This document shows, in pieces, positions 44,215 through 53,501 of a stretch of DNA of 64,000 bases (the first letter of the stretch is position 1; each line of letters opens with the position of its first letter). Origin of the DNA: Vibrio cyclitrophicus. Its GTDB lineage: Bacteria > Pseudomonadota > Gammaproteobacteria > Enterobacterales > Vibrionaceae. The DNA lies in NCBI GenBank assembly GCA_023206055.1, contig CP065366.1, positions 620,001 through 684,000 on the forward strand, read 5' to 3'. The notes beneath the pieces are model-generated. The model worked only from the letters and a program-made list of their open reading frames with translations, ran no database searches and was not told the DNA's origin. The position numbers and the translations under genes are program-made.

Positions 44215-46020
44215 ATGGGTATTAACGTCGGTGAAGTCGTTGCGGTTCGAGGTACTCAAGTCACTCTGCGCATCTATGATGAATCAAGCTTGGAAACTAT
44301 GTATCACGATGGAAAGAAGTACAGGGGTGTTTCTATACGTGAATATATTGGCGTTAAGCGTGGCTTTTGCACCATTGTTTGCATCATTGAGGGAGAATAT
44401 CTTGATGAAAAGCGATTTGAACTAGAAGACAACAAAATTCAATATATCCGCAAGGTAGAAGCCAAACCCATAGGTTACTTTGAACAGAGTAAGTTCAAAG
44501 ACGGTATTAAACTAATGCCGATGATCAAAGACAAATCTTACCTGCTCAACGAGCGCCAAGTGGTCAGCATTTTTAGTCAAGGAACAGATGGGACATTCAA
44601 TATTGGAAAAATGTTGAAAGAAGATCTACCTGTTTCACTTCCTTGGAACAAGGTTTTTAATAGCCACATTGGTATTTTTGGTAACACTGGTAGTGGTAAA
44701 TCCAACACGCTAACTAGGCTGTATGCTGAGTTATTTTCCAATTTTGAAGAAAATCTGAAAGATAAGAGTCAGTTTCTCTTAATTGATTTTAACGGTGAAT
44801 ACACTGGTAACCAACTCATCAAGGATCCTGACAATAAGAGAACGTTCAACCTAAGCACTGGTAAAAAAGTAGGTGAAAAGTTGCCGTTGGCTAGTGAGCA
44901 GCTTTGGAGTACTGAAATATTAGCCTTGTTATTTCAGGCAACTTCGAACACACAGACACCGTTTATTAACCGTGTTATTGAGCGAAGGAAAAAAGACAAA
45001 GATAAAGGTGAGAGCTTAAAAGACTACATTATAGGAACGTTTTACTTATGCTTTGTCAATCCAGCACAAAGTAGAGATTCATTGGTTCATCTTAAAGTAA
45101 TAGCAGAACACCTTTCAGACGCCCCTCTCATTCACAAGCTAAATGACTTGTTTTGGTATGATAAGAGCTCAAAGTTTGCGTGTAAAATTGTAGGGAGGCA
45201 AAACTGGGATTTTTTTGACTCCCAAGAAGATTTTGGTAACAACATAAGGCCAATATTAAACCGTTTAGATATAACAGAAATTGACGCATTAGATGAATTG
45301 GTGGTGCGAATTAACGTTCAACTACTTAGAGACTTATCATACGGACATATCCAGTTTGACCACATTCAGCCTCTATTGAAGAGAGTTGAAAGTGCTGTGA
45401 ATGACCTACGAAAAATCTTTAACGTCAAAGAAAATGTAAATGATGAGTTCAAACTACTGAATGTTGTTTCATTGAGAGGATGCAATCAAGCAACCAAGAA
45501 AATAGTGCCTTTGCTGTTGGCGAAGATGTTTTATCAAGAACACAGAGATAATGTCAAAACGCCACCTCAAAATACGTTGCATTTCATTATTGATGAAGCA
45601 CATAATATTTTGTCGCAGCAGTCAAATCGTGAGCACGAGATCTGGAAAGATTACAGGCTGGAGATGTTCGAAGAGATTATCAAAGAGGGGCGTAAGTTTG
45701 GGATGTTCCTTACACTATCAAGCCAGAGACCAGCAGATATTTCACCAACGATAATGTCTCAGCTTCACAACTTCTTTATCCATAGGCTTGTAAATGACAA
45801 GGATTTGTTCTTAATTGACAACACAATTAGTACGTTAGATCGAATGTCAAAAAGTTTGATACCGAACTTATCGAAGGGCGCATGTGTTGTAACTGGCACT
45901 GCTTTCGATTTGCCAATTGTAATGCAAGTAGATTACATTGAGAGCAAAGAAAGCCGTCCTGCTAGCGATGATGTTGATCTTGAGGAACTCTGGGGACTCA
46001 CAGATAAAAAAGAGGAATAA
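44215..46020 (+). CDS. HerA-type ATPase of a Nezha (SIR2-HerA) system
   Basis: A 601-aa hexameric ATPase of the HerA/DUF87 group. The N-terminal HAS-barrel-like domain covers ~1-85. Walker A is GIFGNTGSGKSNT (Lys162). FLLIDFNGEY follows as in HerA, then Walker B LHFIIDEAHN (Asp460-Glu461). A sensor/arginine-finger region SSQRPADISPTIMSQLHNFF completes the core. In described systems HerA assembles with SIR2 into a large complex that senses phage. It is the second gene of the pair; cargo-flanking repeat R starts right after its stop. Confidence 0.9.
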   Translation: MGINVGEVVAVRGTQVTLRIYDESSLETMYHDGKKYRGVSIREYIGVKRGFCTIVCIIEGEYLDEKRFELEDNKIQYIRKVEAKPIGYFEQSKFKDGIKLMPMIKDKSYLLNERQVVSIFSQGTDGTFNIGKMLKEDLPVSLPWNKVFNSHIGIFGNTGSGKSNTLTRLYAELFSNFEENLKDKSQFLLIDFNGEYTGNQLIKDPDNKRTFNLSTGKKVGEKLPLASEQLWSTEILALLFQATSNTQTPFINRVIERRKKDKDKGESLKDYIIGTFYLCFVNPAQSRDSLVHLKVIAEHLSDAPLIHKLNDLFWYDKSSKFACKIVGRQNWDFFDSQEDFGNNIRPILNRLDITEIDALDELVVRINVQLLRDLSYGHIQFDHIQPLLKRVESAVNDLRKIFNVKENVNDEFKLLNVVSLRGCNQATKKIVPLLLAKMFYQEHRDNVKTPPQNTLHFIIDEAHNILSQQSNREHEIWKDYRLEMFEEIIKEGRKFGMFLTLSSQRPADISPTIMSQLHNFFIHRLVNDKDLFLIDNTISTLDRMSKSLIPNLSKGACVVTGTAFDLPIVMQVDYIESKESRPASDDVDLEELWGLTDKKEE

Positions 46021-46024
46021 CGCA

Positions 46025-46265
46025 GTTTAGCGTCGTAGATGTTATTCAGTGCATTAGTAGCACTGTTGTATTTACTCATAAAAGTTAGCAAAGAAAGTTT
46101 AATGAAATTTCGAAGTGACCCAATACTAAAGTTTTTATTTATTAAACAATTAAATGTTATTTGATTTACTCGGATTAGGCATCTGGATCCACCTTCATTG
46201 AGCATTTTTTGGGGGCTCCCATTGAGCATTTATGGCCATATCTATCAATGATTTCTAGCACACTT
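46025..46265 (+). repeat. Right copy of the diverged repeat flanking the cargo
   Basis: Shares with the left copy, in the same order, GCGTCGTAGATG, TTAGTAGCAC-like, TGTATTTACTCAT, GCAAAGAAA, GGCATCTGGA and CAATGATTTCTAGCACACTTT. The right copy is longer by an insert with two GAGCATTT motifs (near 46198-46231). Confidence 0.7.
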
Positions 46266-46561
46266 TTCCTCATTATGGGCTTTGTTGATTAGATAGGTAG
46301 AAAATCGTTCCCTTTTGACTTACTTCCTCTCATCAAGGTACTCGAATGATACGGTCAAGTTATCCAATCAACCACAGTTACTTCTTTATTTAGGATTGAG
46401 TTACTTATTTATTTAGGATTAGACTGCTTGATTATCTCTGAGTTTAACTCCAATTCATCCGTTTATCTTGAGCTATCCTCATCAACATTGTGGTAAATGG
46501 CTAACTATGTATAGTAGTGAAATGCACCATAAGGAAGCTTCACACATGGTTGAATTTGTTA

Positions 46562-46672
46562 ATGGCTAATTTTGGTTTATGTTTAACCCTAAGTGTTAGT
46601 GTATTGGTTGCAGTGAGATATCACGTTAAATCGGTCTTACGCCAATACAACAAAGAAGATAGACCTCTTTAA
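46562..46672 (+). CDS. Candidate 36-aa single-span membrane protein
   Basis: ORF encoding a hydrophobic helix (MANFGLCLTLSVSVLVAV) followed by a basic tail (RYHVKSVLRQYNKEDRPL). The ATG has no SD of its own, but it overlaps the end of a 7-codon ORF at 46546 that has AAGGAAG upstream, so it could be translated by coupling. A strong terminator 42 bp downstream supports a short transcript here. It could be a small toxin-like membrane peptide or chance. Confidence 0.3.
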   Translation: MANFGLCLTLSVSVLVAVRYHVKSVLRQYNKEDRPL

Positions 46673-46713
46673 ATATTTACAATGTTTGTTAGTGAGCAGG
46701 CTGTTGTAGCCAA

Positions 46714-46750
46714 TAAAACAGCCACCATTCGGTGGTTGTTTTATTTTTTT
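46714..46750 (+). terminator. Terminator upstream of the recombinase operon
   Basis: AAAACAGCCACC-attc-GGTGGTTGTTTT followed by a T-rich run. The first stem arm is A-rich, so it may also act on the minus strand. Confidence 0.8.
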
Positions 46751-47055
46751 AAAGGGCTTACGTCATACCTTTGTCCTACTCTATTGTAAGTGAGTAAGTA
46801 GCTTTCTTTAGTCGATTACGCTCTAGTTTGATGTTTATGTAATAAAACACTTGACCAGTGGTCTTAGCGTGCTGTATAGTTGGAAATATTGCTGCTGAAG
46901 CCATTTTGTGATATGTTGGTTGTAATTTCATATCTAATGAGTTTTCGAGTGATTAATATTCAAGTCCCCCTTATCCAAAATTCAAGCTGGTGTAGTACAA
47001 CCTTTTTACCGCTGCCATTGGTCAATGACTTTCCCACTCCTGTGGTAAACAACTT

Positions 47056-48408
47056 TTGATTAATAGAAATGAGGGGGCCGATAGTAAAGGATATTATTCC
47101 TATGCTCTCACTACTCTTAACTGTGATTTATACCCAGAATTAAAAGTTAGAGTTAGTGGTGAAGGTGAGATTGAGCCTTATGCTCCGTCTCGCTCTAAGA
47201 AAAAAGAAAACAAACTTCCTCAGATCGTTACTTCTCTAGGTAAATTGGTATACCCACAAAACCTCTATCTAACAGTCTACGCTCGTAAGACCCAGTCTAT
47301 TGCTACTCGTGCCCAAGCCCTGCTGATGTTTACTCGATGGCTTGATTTAACAGATAAGTCTTACTGGGATGTATTTGCAGATCCTTCTGATGGTGTTGGG
47401 TGTGAATTTGCTGATTTTCTTGTTCGGTGTGTTATCGGTGATCATGAAGCAGGGTTAAAGCTCGCCTTGTCTACAGCGAAGACGTACATGCGATTTGTTG
47501 TCGATTTTTACAAATGGATGAATCGAGAAGGTGTACTAGTTTGGTCTGATAAAGTAAAACCGTTTGAATTCACACTGAAGCGAATACCTCGTAAATCTAA
47601 CAAGAATGTAGATATGTTGAGCCACACAAAAAGAAATTATGAGATTGTGGTTCAAACAACTAGTGTCATGAATAAGTTCCCTCGCTCCGCAAAAGTCCCA
47701 CCACATAAGAAACTGAAGCCATTACCAGAGTATGAATTAGAGGTTCTCGACACTTATATAAATCGAGCTGAGTTTTCGGTGCGTAATCGACTAATGATTG
47801 AGTTGGCTTACAAAGGAGGGCTTAGAATTAAAGAAGTTGCCTCATTGAACGAAGGGGCAATCTATCAACCATCTTTAGGCGAGGTCGAGTGCGAACTAGC
47901 GCTAAATACATCAAATGGTGTCCAAACTAAGAATGACCTTTCAAGAGTCACTAAAATACCAGCATCTCTAATGACAGAACTCTATGACTATAAGATTTCA
48001 GAAGGTAGACAAAGCATAGTTGATTCGTTAGGCACGCTGTCCGAGGGGAGCCAGTTTGAGCCACGCTTATTTCTCAGTAATAGAACTCTCCTAGGGTCAA
48101 TTCGCCCAAATACAATTCAAGGAATTTGGTCAGATCTGAGATCTGAAATTCGACTTGTTCACACAACTTGGTACTACAGGTTCCATGATTTACGAGCAAC
48201 TTTTGCAACAGATTTTCTACTGCAAAAAGTGAGAGATTCTGACTTGCCATTGGACTTCTTTTTCAGCGAACTGAAAAGCCTTATGGGACACAGCGAATCA
48301 ACAGACACTATGGTTTATATCGATTTTTTAAAAGACCTAAAGCTCTACAGGGAAGCCGCATTGAGAAGGAATCAGGAAGCACAGGAGGCTGCTCATGGCG
48401 AAAAGTAA
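47056..48408 (+). CDS. Tyrosine recombinase 1 of the island
   Basis: A 450-aa phage-integrase-family recombinase. The catalytic set is complete: Arg257 (GGLRIKEVAS), His377-x-x-Arg380 (FHDLRATFATDF), His412 (LMGHSEST) and nucleophile Tyr421 (MVYIDF). The N-terminal core-binding domain includes RAQALLMFTRWLDL. The frame opens at a TTG (47056) without a strong SD, so the start is uncertain. It overlaps the next gene by 14 bp. It heads an operon of three recombinase-type genes, probably working together at the island ends. Confidence 0.85.
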   Translation: MINRNEGADSKGYYSYALTTLNCDLYPELKVRVSGEGEIEPYAPSRSKKKENKLPQIVTSLGKLVYPQNLYLTVYARKTQSIATRAQALLMFTRWLDLTDKSYWDVFADPSDGVGCEFADFLVRCVIGDHEAGLKLALSTAKTYMRFVVDFYKWMNREGVLVWSDKVKPFEFTLKRIPRKSNKNVDMLSHTKRNYEIVVQTTSVMNKFPRSAKVPPHKKLKPLPEYELEVLDTYINRAEFSVRNRLMIELAYKGGLRIKEVASLNEGAIYQPSLGEVECELALNTSNGVQTKNDLSRVTKIPASLMTELYDYKISEGRQSIVDSLGTLSEGSQFEPRLFLSNRTLLGSIRPNTIQGIWSDLRSEIRLVHTTWYYRFHDLRATFATDFLLQKVRDSDLPLDFFFSELKSLMGHSESTDTMVYIDFLKDLKLYREAALRRNQEAQEAAHGEK

Positions 48409-50824
48409 CATTTCGGATTTATACGTTTCTGACCTTGATAAGAGAAAAGAATCTCCATATGACAGTGATGTTTTAAAATACACCAAGCAAGGTGTTAGTC
48501 GGAAGGTTGATATTGCATGCCTAGACCATGTATTTGCTGACGTTGAGCAACCGAAGGTTAAGTGCGGTGTAAGACTAACCTTGGTTGATAAGCTGAAACG
48601 ACAAATTAAACAGCACTTTGAGTTAGGCAGAGTTAGTACGGGGCAACAAGTATTCTATATCTTACGGTCATTTATTCGACACGCAGATAGGCAGCAACTT
48701 GAAACATTCTCTAAAGAATCATGGAAGTCATATTTTGGTGCAAAGGGATATATGTGGAGGTTGGTTGAATCCGCAGAGCGTCAGCATAACCACCCCTACA
48801 TGTACGATGACGGACAGGTAGAGGGCATAACAGAAAAAACTGCCGCTGGAAAAAAGAGACTTCTGAAGTATGCCCTCTCTGAAATAAATTTAGATGTTTT
48901 TGATTGGGACAAAGGCTTAAAAAACTTTTCAGTTGCAGGGATGCCTAAAAAGGCGCTAGAAAATTTTAGCAAAAATGAACATGAAACAACACTCAGACGC
49001 TTGCATGATAAGTTTTTCTTACTTACTCCTATCTTAATTGCAGAGCAAGAGTCGGGGCGTTTTTCCGATGATTCAAAAGGCATTGTCTATAGCATAGTTA
49101 AGAATACACTTAGCTCGAAAAAACAAAATATTGATGTGGAATTACTGTTTCTAGAAGGTATGACGCTCAATCAAGTACTTAATTTTACAATGGAAATTGG
49201 TTATCACCTCTTTTGCCATTATACGGCTTTCAATGACTCTGTAGTTACATCCGTTCGAAGACCAATTGAATTTATAAAGGAAAAATCTGAAGGGAAAGTT
49301 TCAAAATACGCCATCATTAAAGGCTTTAAAGGTCGAGCTGCGAAGGAGGTTACAGGGGTTATTGGCGAATCTGAATTAGAGGAAGTCTCTGCACGAGTAG
49401 ATAAACGGACAGGGGCTGCATTTCTGAACATGCTGCTGAAGCTATCATCAAAATTTAACCCTGATGAGTACGGCTTGTTGCTATATCAGCGAGATAATGA
49501 AGGCTTACTTAAAGAACTTAAAACTGACTTTAAAAATGATAACGTTCCACGAAAGTTAGAGCTATTTGCGGATAAGCGTGTCGGGTTAGCGGAAAGGTTG
49601 GCGGAGAGCATTAATTCGCTTTGTGAACACAGTTATGTTGAGCAAGTCAAAAGGGTTGTTGATGATGAGGGTATTAGGCGTATTTCAAAGTCTAAAAAGT
49701 ATTACAAACCTACCAGCAATCAACATACCTCATTGATGCTACGTCTCTCTGTTGCGTTCATGCAATGCTTCACGGCTCAATCATTAAGATATGCTCAGTT
49801 GCCACTGCTATATTCAGCACCTGATGAGAATGGGAAGATCACAGTGACGTGTACCTCAGTATTGATAAGCTCAGAATCAGAAGGAGTTCAGAACGCTGTG
49901 ATTACCTTTTATTTTGATGAGGTATTTTTACCAGCTGTTCAAAAAATAGAGAGCTGGGCAACAGAAAGAAACCCTCTATTTAGAAAACGTAAAAAGGGCA
50001 ATCAGCACGCTTCAAAATCAAGTATTGATAATTCAAATTATAATATTGATCCTGCCAAGGGAGTGTCTTATTTATTTCCAGAAGGACGGATCGGTGAAAC
50101 TAGCTTCTTTAACTCGTATCCCGCTACTGCAAATTTTCTGTCGATGATAGGGCTCGCACCTAGCCACTTCTTTTGCACATTAAATTCTACACGATTCCGA
50201 AAAACTGTAACGGATAATGAGTATCGATATGGTTCTGAACTTACAGTTATGGCTATCCTTCAGAACTCTAAAAGAGTGTTTGAAAAGCACTATGCTAATG
50301 GTCATCAGGGGCTAAATAACGAGATTATCGCTCAAGCATTAGATGTAATTGAGCTGGTTATGAAAGGTGTAGAGCTTGAAGATGCGAAGCAAAAGGTTAG
50401 GGATAACTGGAAGGTTGAAGTGCTCTCTTTTGATGAATACAAGAAAAGAGGGAAAGCAAGTAACCCCAATGGTACGTGTTGCGATGGTAAGCCAGAGTTC
50501 GAAGGTCAAGAGGATAAGCTAGCTCAGGCAGCAGCACAAAAAATGGGAGTCATAGATGACTCATCAAAACTCCATTGCTATCAATTTGATAAATGCCATG
50601 AGTGCCTCAATGCCAAACTGGTCGATGAACCTAATCAGGTCTATAAACTTTTGTCATTTATAGAGTCACTAATTGATGCTGCTGATCTTCATCCTGAAAA
50701 TGAGGAGCTGGAAGAGCGAATCGAGTCATTTGAAGAAATCGTATCTCAAAACATCTCAGAAAATGTTCTGAAAGAAGCTGAGGCTTTGCTTGAGGCGAAT
50801 GGTCGTTATTTTTTGTATGGATAG
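48395..50824 (+). CDS. Divergent recombinase-like protein 2 of the island
   Basis: An 809-aa protein between two clear tyrosine recombinases, in the position of the second member of recombinase trios. Parts of a tyrosine-recombinase core remain: QSLRYAQLPLL (~462), STRFRKTVTDNEYRYGS (~600) and VFEKHYANGH with a possible Tyr (~632). The usual L-G-H-S motif reads ILQNSKRVF, so the catalytic His is lost or moved. The C-terminus has a Cys-rich segment (TCCDGKPEF, HCYQFDKCHECLN) that may bind metal, then an acidic helix. It probably is a partner or accessory subunit. It overlaps gene 1 and lies 17 bp before gene 3. Confidence 0.7.
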   Translation: MAKSNISDLYVSDLDKRKESPYDSDVLKYTKQGVSRKVDIACLDHVFADVEQPKVKCGVRLTLVDKLKRQIKQHFELGRVSTGQQVFYILRSFIRHADRQQLETFSKESWKSYFGAKGYMWRLVESAERQHNHPYMYDDGQVEGITEKTAAGKKRLLKYALSEINLDVFDWDKGLKNFSVAGMPKKALENFSKNEHETTLRRLHDKFFLLTPILIAEQESGRFSDDSKGIVYSIVKNTLSSKKQNIDVELLFLEGMTLNQVLNFTMEIGYHLFCHYTAFNDSVVTSVRRPIEFIKEKSEGKVSKYAIIKGFKGRAAKEVTGVIGESELEEVSARVDKRTGAAFLNMLLKLSSKFNPDEYGLLLYQRDNEGLLKELKTDFKNDNVPRKLELFADKRVGLAERLAESINSLCEHSYVEQVKRVVDDEGIRRISKSKKYYKPTSNQHTSLMLRLSVAFMQCFTAQSLRYAQLPLLYSAPDENGKITVTCTSVLISSESEGVQNAVITFYFDEVFLPAVQKIESWATERNPLFRKRKKGNQHASKSSIDNSNYNIDPAKGVSYLFPEGRIGETSFFNSYPATANFLSMIGLAPSHFFCTLNSTRFRKTVTDNEYRYGSELTVMAILQNSKRVFEKHYANGHQGLNNEIIAQALDVIELVMKGVELEDAKQKVRDNWKVEVLSFDEYKKRGKASNPNGTCCDGKPEFEGQEDKLAQAAAQKMGVIDDSSKLHCYQFDKCHECLNAKLVDEPNQVYKLLSFIESLIDAADLHPENEELEERIESFEEIVSQNISENVLKEAEALLEANGRYFLYG

Positions 50825-50841
50825 AATGATTTAGGAACACT

Positions 50842-53010
50842 ATGAAAACTATTAAAACAGCGAGTGGCGCAAAAGTTAGCTTTGAAGAATTTGTTGAAGA
50901 TATCGATACTGATTATGTTGATGATGTACTTTTACCAGCAATTGAGCGTGGAAATTGGGATGAGTTGGAATCTCTCTCGGTAATTAGTGATTCTGAATTT
51001 CCCGTGTTGTTTAAGCAAAATGTATGGGATCTAAGCCAGATAGGTGACGGCTATCAAACAAATCGCCTGCTATTTAACCACTCAACAAGGAAAGGCTTTG
51101 ATGGTTATATTTTGCCAAGAAATATACGCAATGAAATCAAGTGCTTTGCTGCTGTAGAACTGCTGACAGATTACGGTAAATATTCATATACATCGATTGT
51201 TGATACGGTTAGCAAGCTCACAGTGATAGCCAAACATGCTACAGAAATTGGGATTACTAGCTTTTCTGATATTGATGAAGATGCCATATTTCGACTTCAA
51301 GAGAGCGGTCTGAACATTAACGTTAAGGGGAATAAAGTCTTATCTGCGATTAACAGGTTGGTTCAGTGCCAAGAGTCATTGCCTATCCAGATTGAGATAA
51401 ATAAATCGTTGGAGCCGAAACATTTTAGCTTGCCAGTGTCACCGCCTGATCAACACTTTGCTATCCCATTCAGGATTTACTTTGAAATGGTGAATTGCGC
51501 TATTTCCCAAATCAGTGAAGCATACAAAAATAGAGTAGAGCTTGAAAATGCAGTTGAAGTTTTCCTGACTCATTCGAGTTCAGTAAAGTCTGAACTAATG
51601 AGAAAAGTTAGAAGAGGTGAGTTGTCACTGGAAAGCGCCATTCCAAGTGATTCTAAAGCTAACAATATCCGAGAGGTGTTTGAAAGTGAAGGTATTCCAA
51701 TCATTGACAATGAGCATGAGCCGTTGTGGGAGGATGTTTGGGCAAGTTGTGTTGGCGCAAACTGGAATGGCTCTAAAGCTAGAAGTATCTGGGACGATTT
51801 TCTGGTTAAAATTGGCTCGAAGTCTATTCGAGCTAGGTCTGAGTTTTCAGAGTATATTCGTGCTCTTAATTCCAATGCGGCATTTTTAGTGATGGCATTA
51901 AGTGGTATGAGAATTGGTGAGCTTTTTGGAATATCTCCCGTGTATGGTGCTCAGGATCATATTAAAATAGGAATTAATACCATTTATGCGCTTACAACAA
52001 AGCAGGAGAAGTTGACTCTAGATTCTCAGACTGCCGATGACGTCTATATAACAAATCGGACAGGCTTTAGGGCTTTTCATGTTCTCAACGCTATCCATCG
52101 ACCTTATCGAAAGCGCTTTGAAAAAGGTTCCAACAGTACCTTCTTTGCTGCCTTAACAGAGGTGTACCACCCAAGACCTATTGAAAAGGTCGGATTAGGA
52201 CGAACAATTAGAGAGACCATAAAGCGTTTATACAAAGATACATTTGTTTTGAATTCTAATGATTTAGATGCCCTTAGGGCATCTAATCCAGAACATAGCA
52301 GACTTCCTGAAGTTGGTGATAGTTTTCTTTATACAAACCACCAATGCCGAAGAAGTTTTGCGTTCTACCTGATTGGTCTAGAGTTAATGGACTTCCCACA
52401 GTTAAAGCAACAATTGGGTCATATATCCATTGCTATGACACGTTGGTACGCAAAAAATGCACACTCATTGAAGAAAATTTTTGGTGAAATTAAAGAGGAA
52501 AGAGAGGAGCGTTCAGCTAGAGTAATGTCTCGCACCTATAACAAGTTAGCAAACAAAGAGCGCTTGGCTGGAGGGTTAGGTAAAAATCTTTTGAAGGAAG
52601 TTATTGAGAATGCTAGCTTTTTTGACCAAGGCATTAATGGCAGAAAACTTTCACCTAGATTTTGGAAAGAGGAAATCAGAACTGGCAAGGTGCATGTCCA
52701 TGCGATTGGGAGGGGTATGTACTGTACAAAGAGGCAGTGCGCAATGAGAGCTGCTATTGATCTTTCAGAATGTACTGATTGTGGCTGGGATATTATTGAA
52801 AATGCAAGTGAGGCGGAATCTATACGAATGACGGCTATGAGAGACCTACTAATTTTACAGGAATCGGGGGAGCTTAATGGCAGTTCAGCTTCGAAGTATG
52901 TGATGGACATACGCTCGGCAGAGAAAATCATGTTTGATATAAACTTCCCATATGAAGTCTTTGAGATACCAGATGATATCTCTCAGTTAATCCCTGTACA
53001 AAACATATAG
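50842..53010 (+). CDS. Tyrosine recombinase 3 of the island
   Basis: A 722-aa recombinase. Catalytic residues are Arg357 (LSGMRIGELFGI), His500-x-x-Arg503 (HQCRRSFAFYLIG), His527 (LGHISIAMT) and Tyr536 (RWYAKN). A Cys-rich C-terminal segment (GMYCTKRQCAMR, SECTDCGWDI, ~625-660) may form a zinc site. It is much longer than a typical ~300-400-aa integrase, as expected for recombinase-trio members. A tight operon: 17 bp after gene 2, 8 bp before the small coiled-coil gene. Confidence 0.88.
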   Translation: MKTIKTASGAKVSFEEFVEDIDTDYVDDVLLPAIERGNWDELESLSVISDSEFPVLFKQNVWDLSQIGDGYQTNRLLFNHSTRKGFDGYILPRNIRNEIKCFAAVELLTDYGKYSYTSIVDTVSKLTVIAKHATEIGITSFSDIDEDAIFRLQESGLNINVKGNKVLSAINRLVQCQESLPIQIEINKSLEPKHFSLPVSPPDQHFAIPFRIYFEMVNCAISQISEAYKNRVELENAVEVFLTHSSSVKSELMRKVRRGELSLESAIPSDSKANNIREVFESEGIPIIDNEHEPLWEDVWASCVGANWNGSKARSIWDDFLVKIGSKSIRARSEFSEYIRALNSNAAFLVMALSGMRIGELFGISPVYGAQDHIKIGINTIYALTTKQEKLTLDSQTADDVYITNRTGFRAFHVLNAIHRPYRKRFEKGSNSTFFAALTEVYHPRPIEKVGLGRTIRETIKRLYKDTFVLNSNDLDALRASNPEHSRLPEVGDSFLYTNHQCRRSFAFYLIGLELMDFPQLKQQLGHISIAMTRWYAKNAHSLKKIFGEIKEEREERSARVMSRTYNKLANKERLAGGLGKNLLKEVIENASFFDQGINGRKLSPRFWKEEIRTGKVHVHAIGRGMYCTKRQCAMRAAIDLSECTDCGWDIIENASEAESIRMTAMRDLLILQESGELNGSSASKYVMDIRSAEKIMFDINFPYEVFEIPDDISQLIPVQNI

Positions 53011-53018
53011 AGGTAAAT

Positions 53019-53498
53019 ATGGCACGTAACAAGGATGCTTCTCGTAAGGCACTACTCGATGCAATCTCTAGAATTAAAGAGCAGACCTACACGCATAAAG
53101 ATCTGAAAAAGAAAAGTGTTGTAAAACTGAACAAGTCAAATGTCGAAAAGGAAGCTGGGCTATCTGTTGGCGCTCTTCGTCATCACCCTGATATTGTTAA
53201 GTTGATAGAGAAACCTAGCCCTAACAAGAATCATAGTGATGATGTAGCGAGCTTGACTGAAAAGGTTGATAAACTGAAGGTTTTAAATGGAGAGCTAAAA
53301 GCCGAGAATGCGCGTGATAAAAAGGATGCAGAGCAAGCAAAACACACCCTAAAAGAGTATCAGTCTGAGTATCATCAAACAGTAACAGCTTTGTTCTTTA
53401 AAATACCGTTCAATGAAAGAGAGGAGGCAATAAAGTCACTTGATGACTTCTCTTTGAACGGAGAAGTAACGAATATAAATGAATATAGGCGTAAGTAG
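53019..53498 (+). CDS. Small coiled-coil accessory protein of the recombinase operon
   Basis: A 159-aa basic protein. The N-terminus looks helix-turn-helix-like (VVKLNKSNVEKEAGLSVGAL). A long coiled coil covers ~75-120 (VASLTEKVDKLKVLNGELKA, then ENARDKKDAEQAKHTLKEY). Its place as the fourth gene after three recombinases is that of TnpC-type accessory proteins in Tn554-like elements, which affect efficiency and orientation of transposition. That role is by analogy only. Confidence 0.65.
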   Translation: MARNKDASRKALLDAISRIKEQTYTHKDLKKKSVVKLNKSNVEKEAGLSVGALRHHPDIVKLIEKPSPNKNHSDDVASLTEKVDKLKVLNGELKAENARDKKDAEQAKHTLKEYQSEYHQTVTALFFKIPFNEREEAIKSLDDFSLNGEVTNINEYRRK

Positions 53499-53501
53499 CG
53501 C

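Larger units (their letters stand above)
46021..47055. other. Non-coding region between defence cargo and recombinase operon
   Basis: A 1035-bp AT-rich region. It holds the right copy of the cargo-flanking repeat (46025-46265), a candidate 36-codon membrane ORF with a leader-like start (46562-46672), a good terminator (46714-46750), and the presumed promoter of the recombinase operon (46750-47055). Confidence 0.5.
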
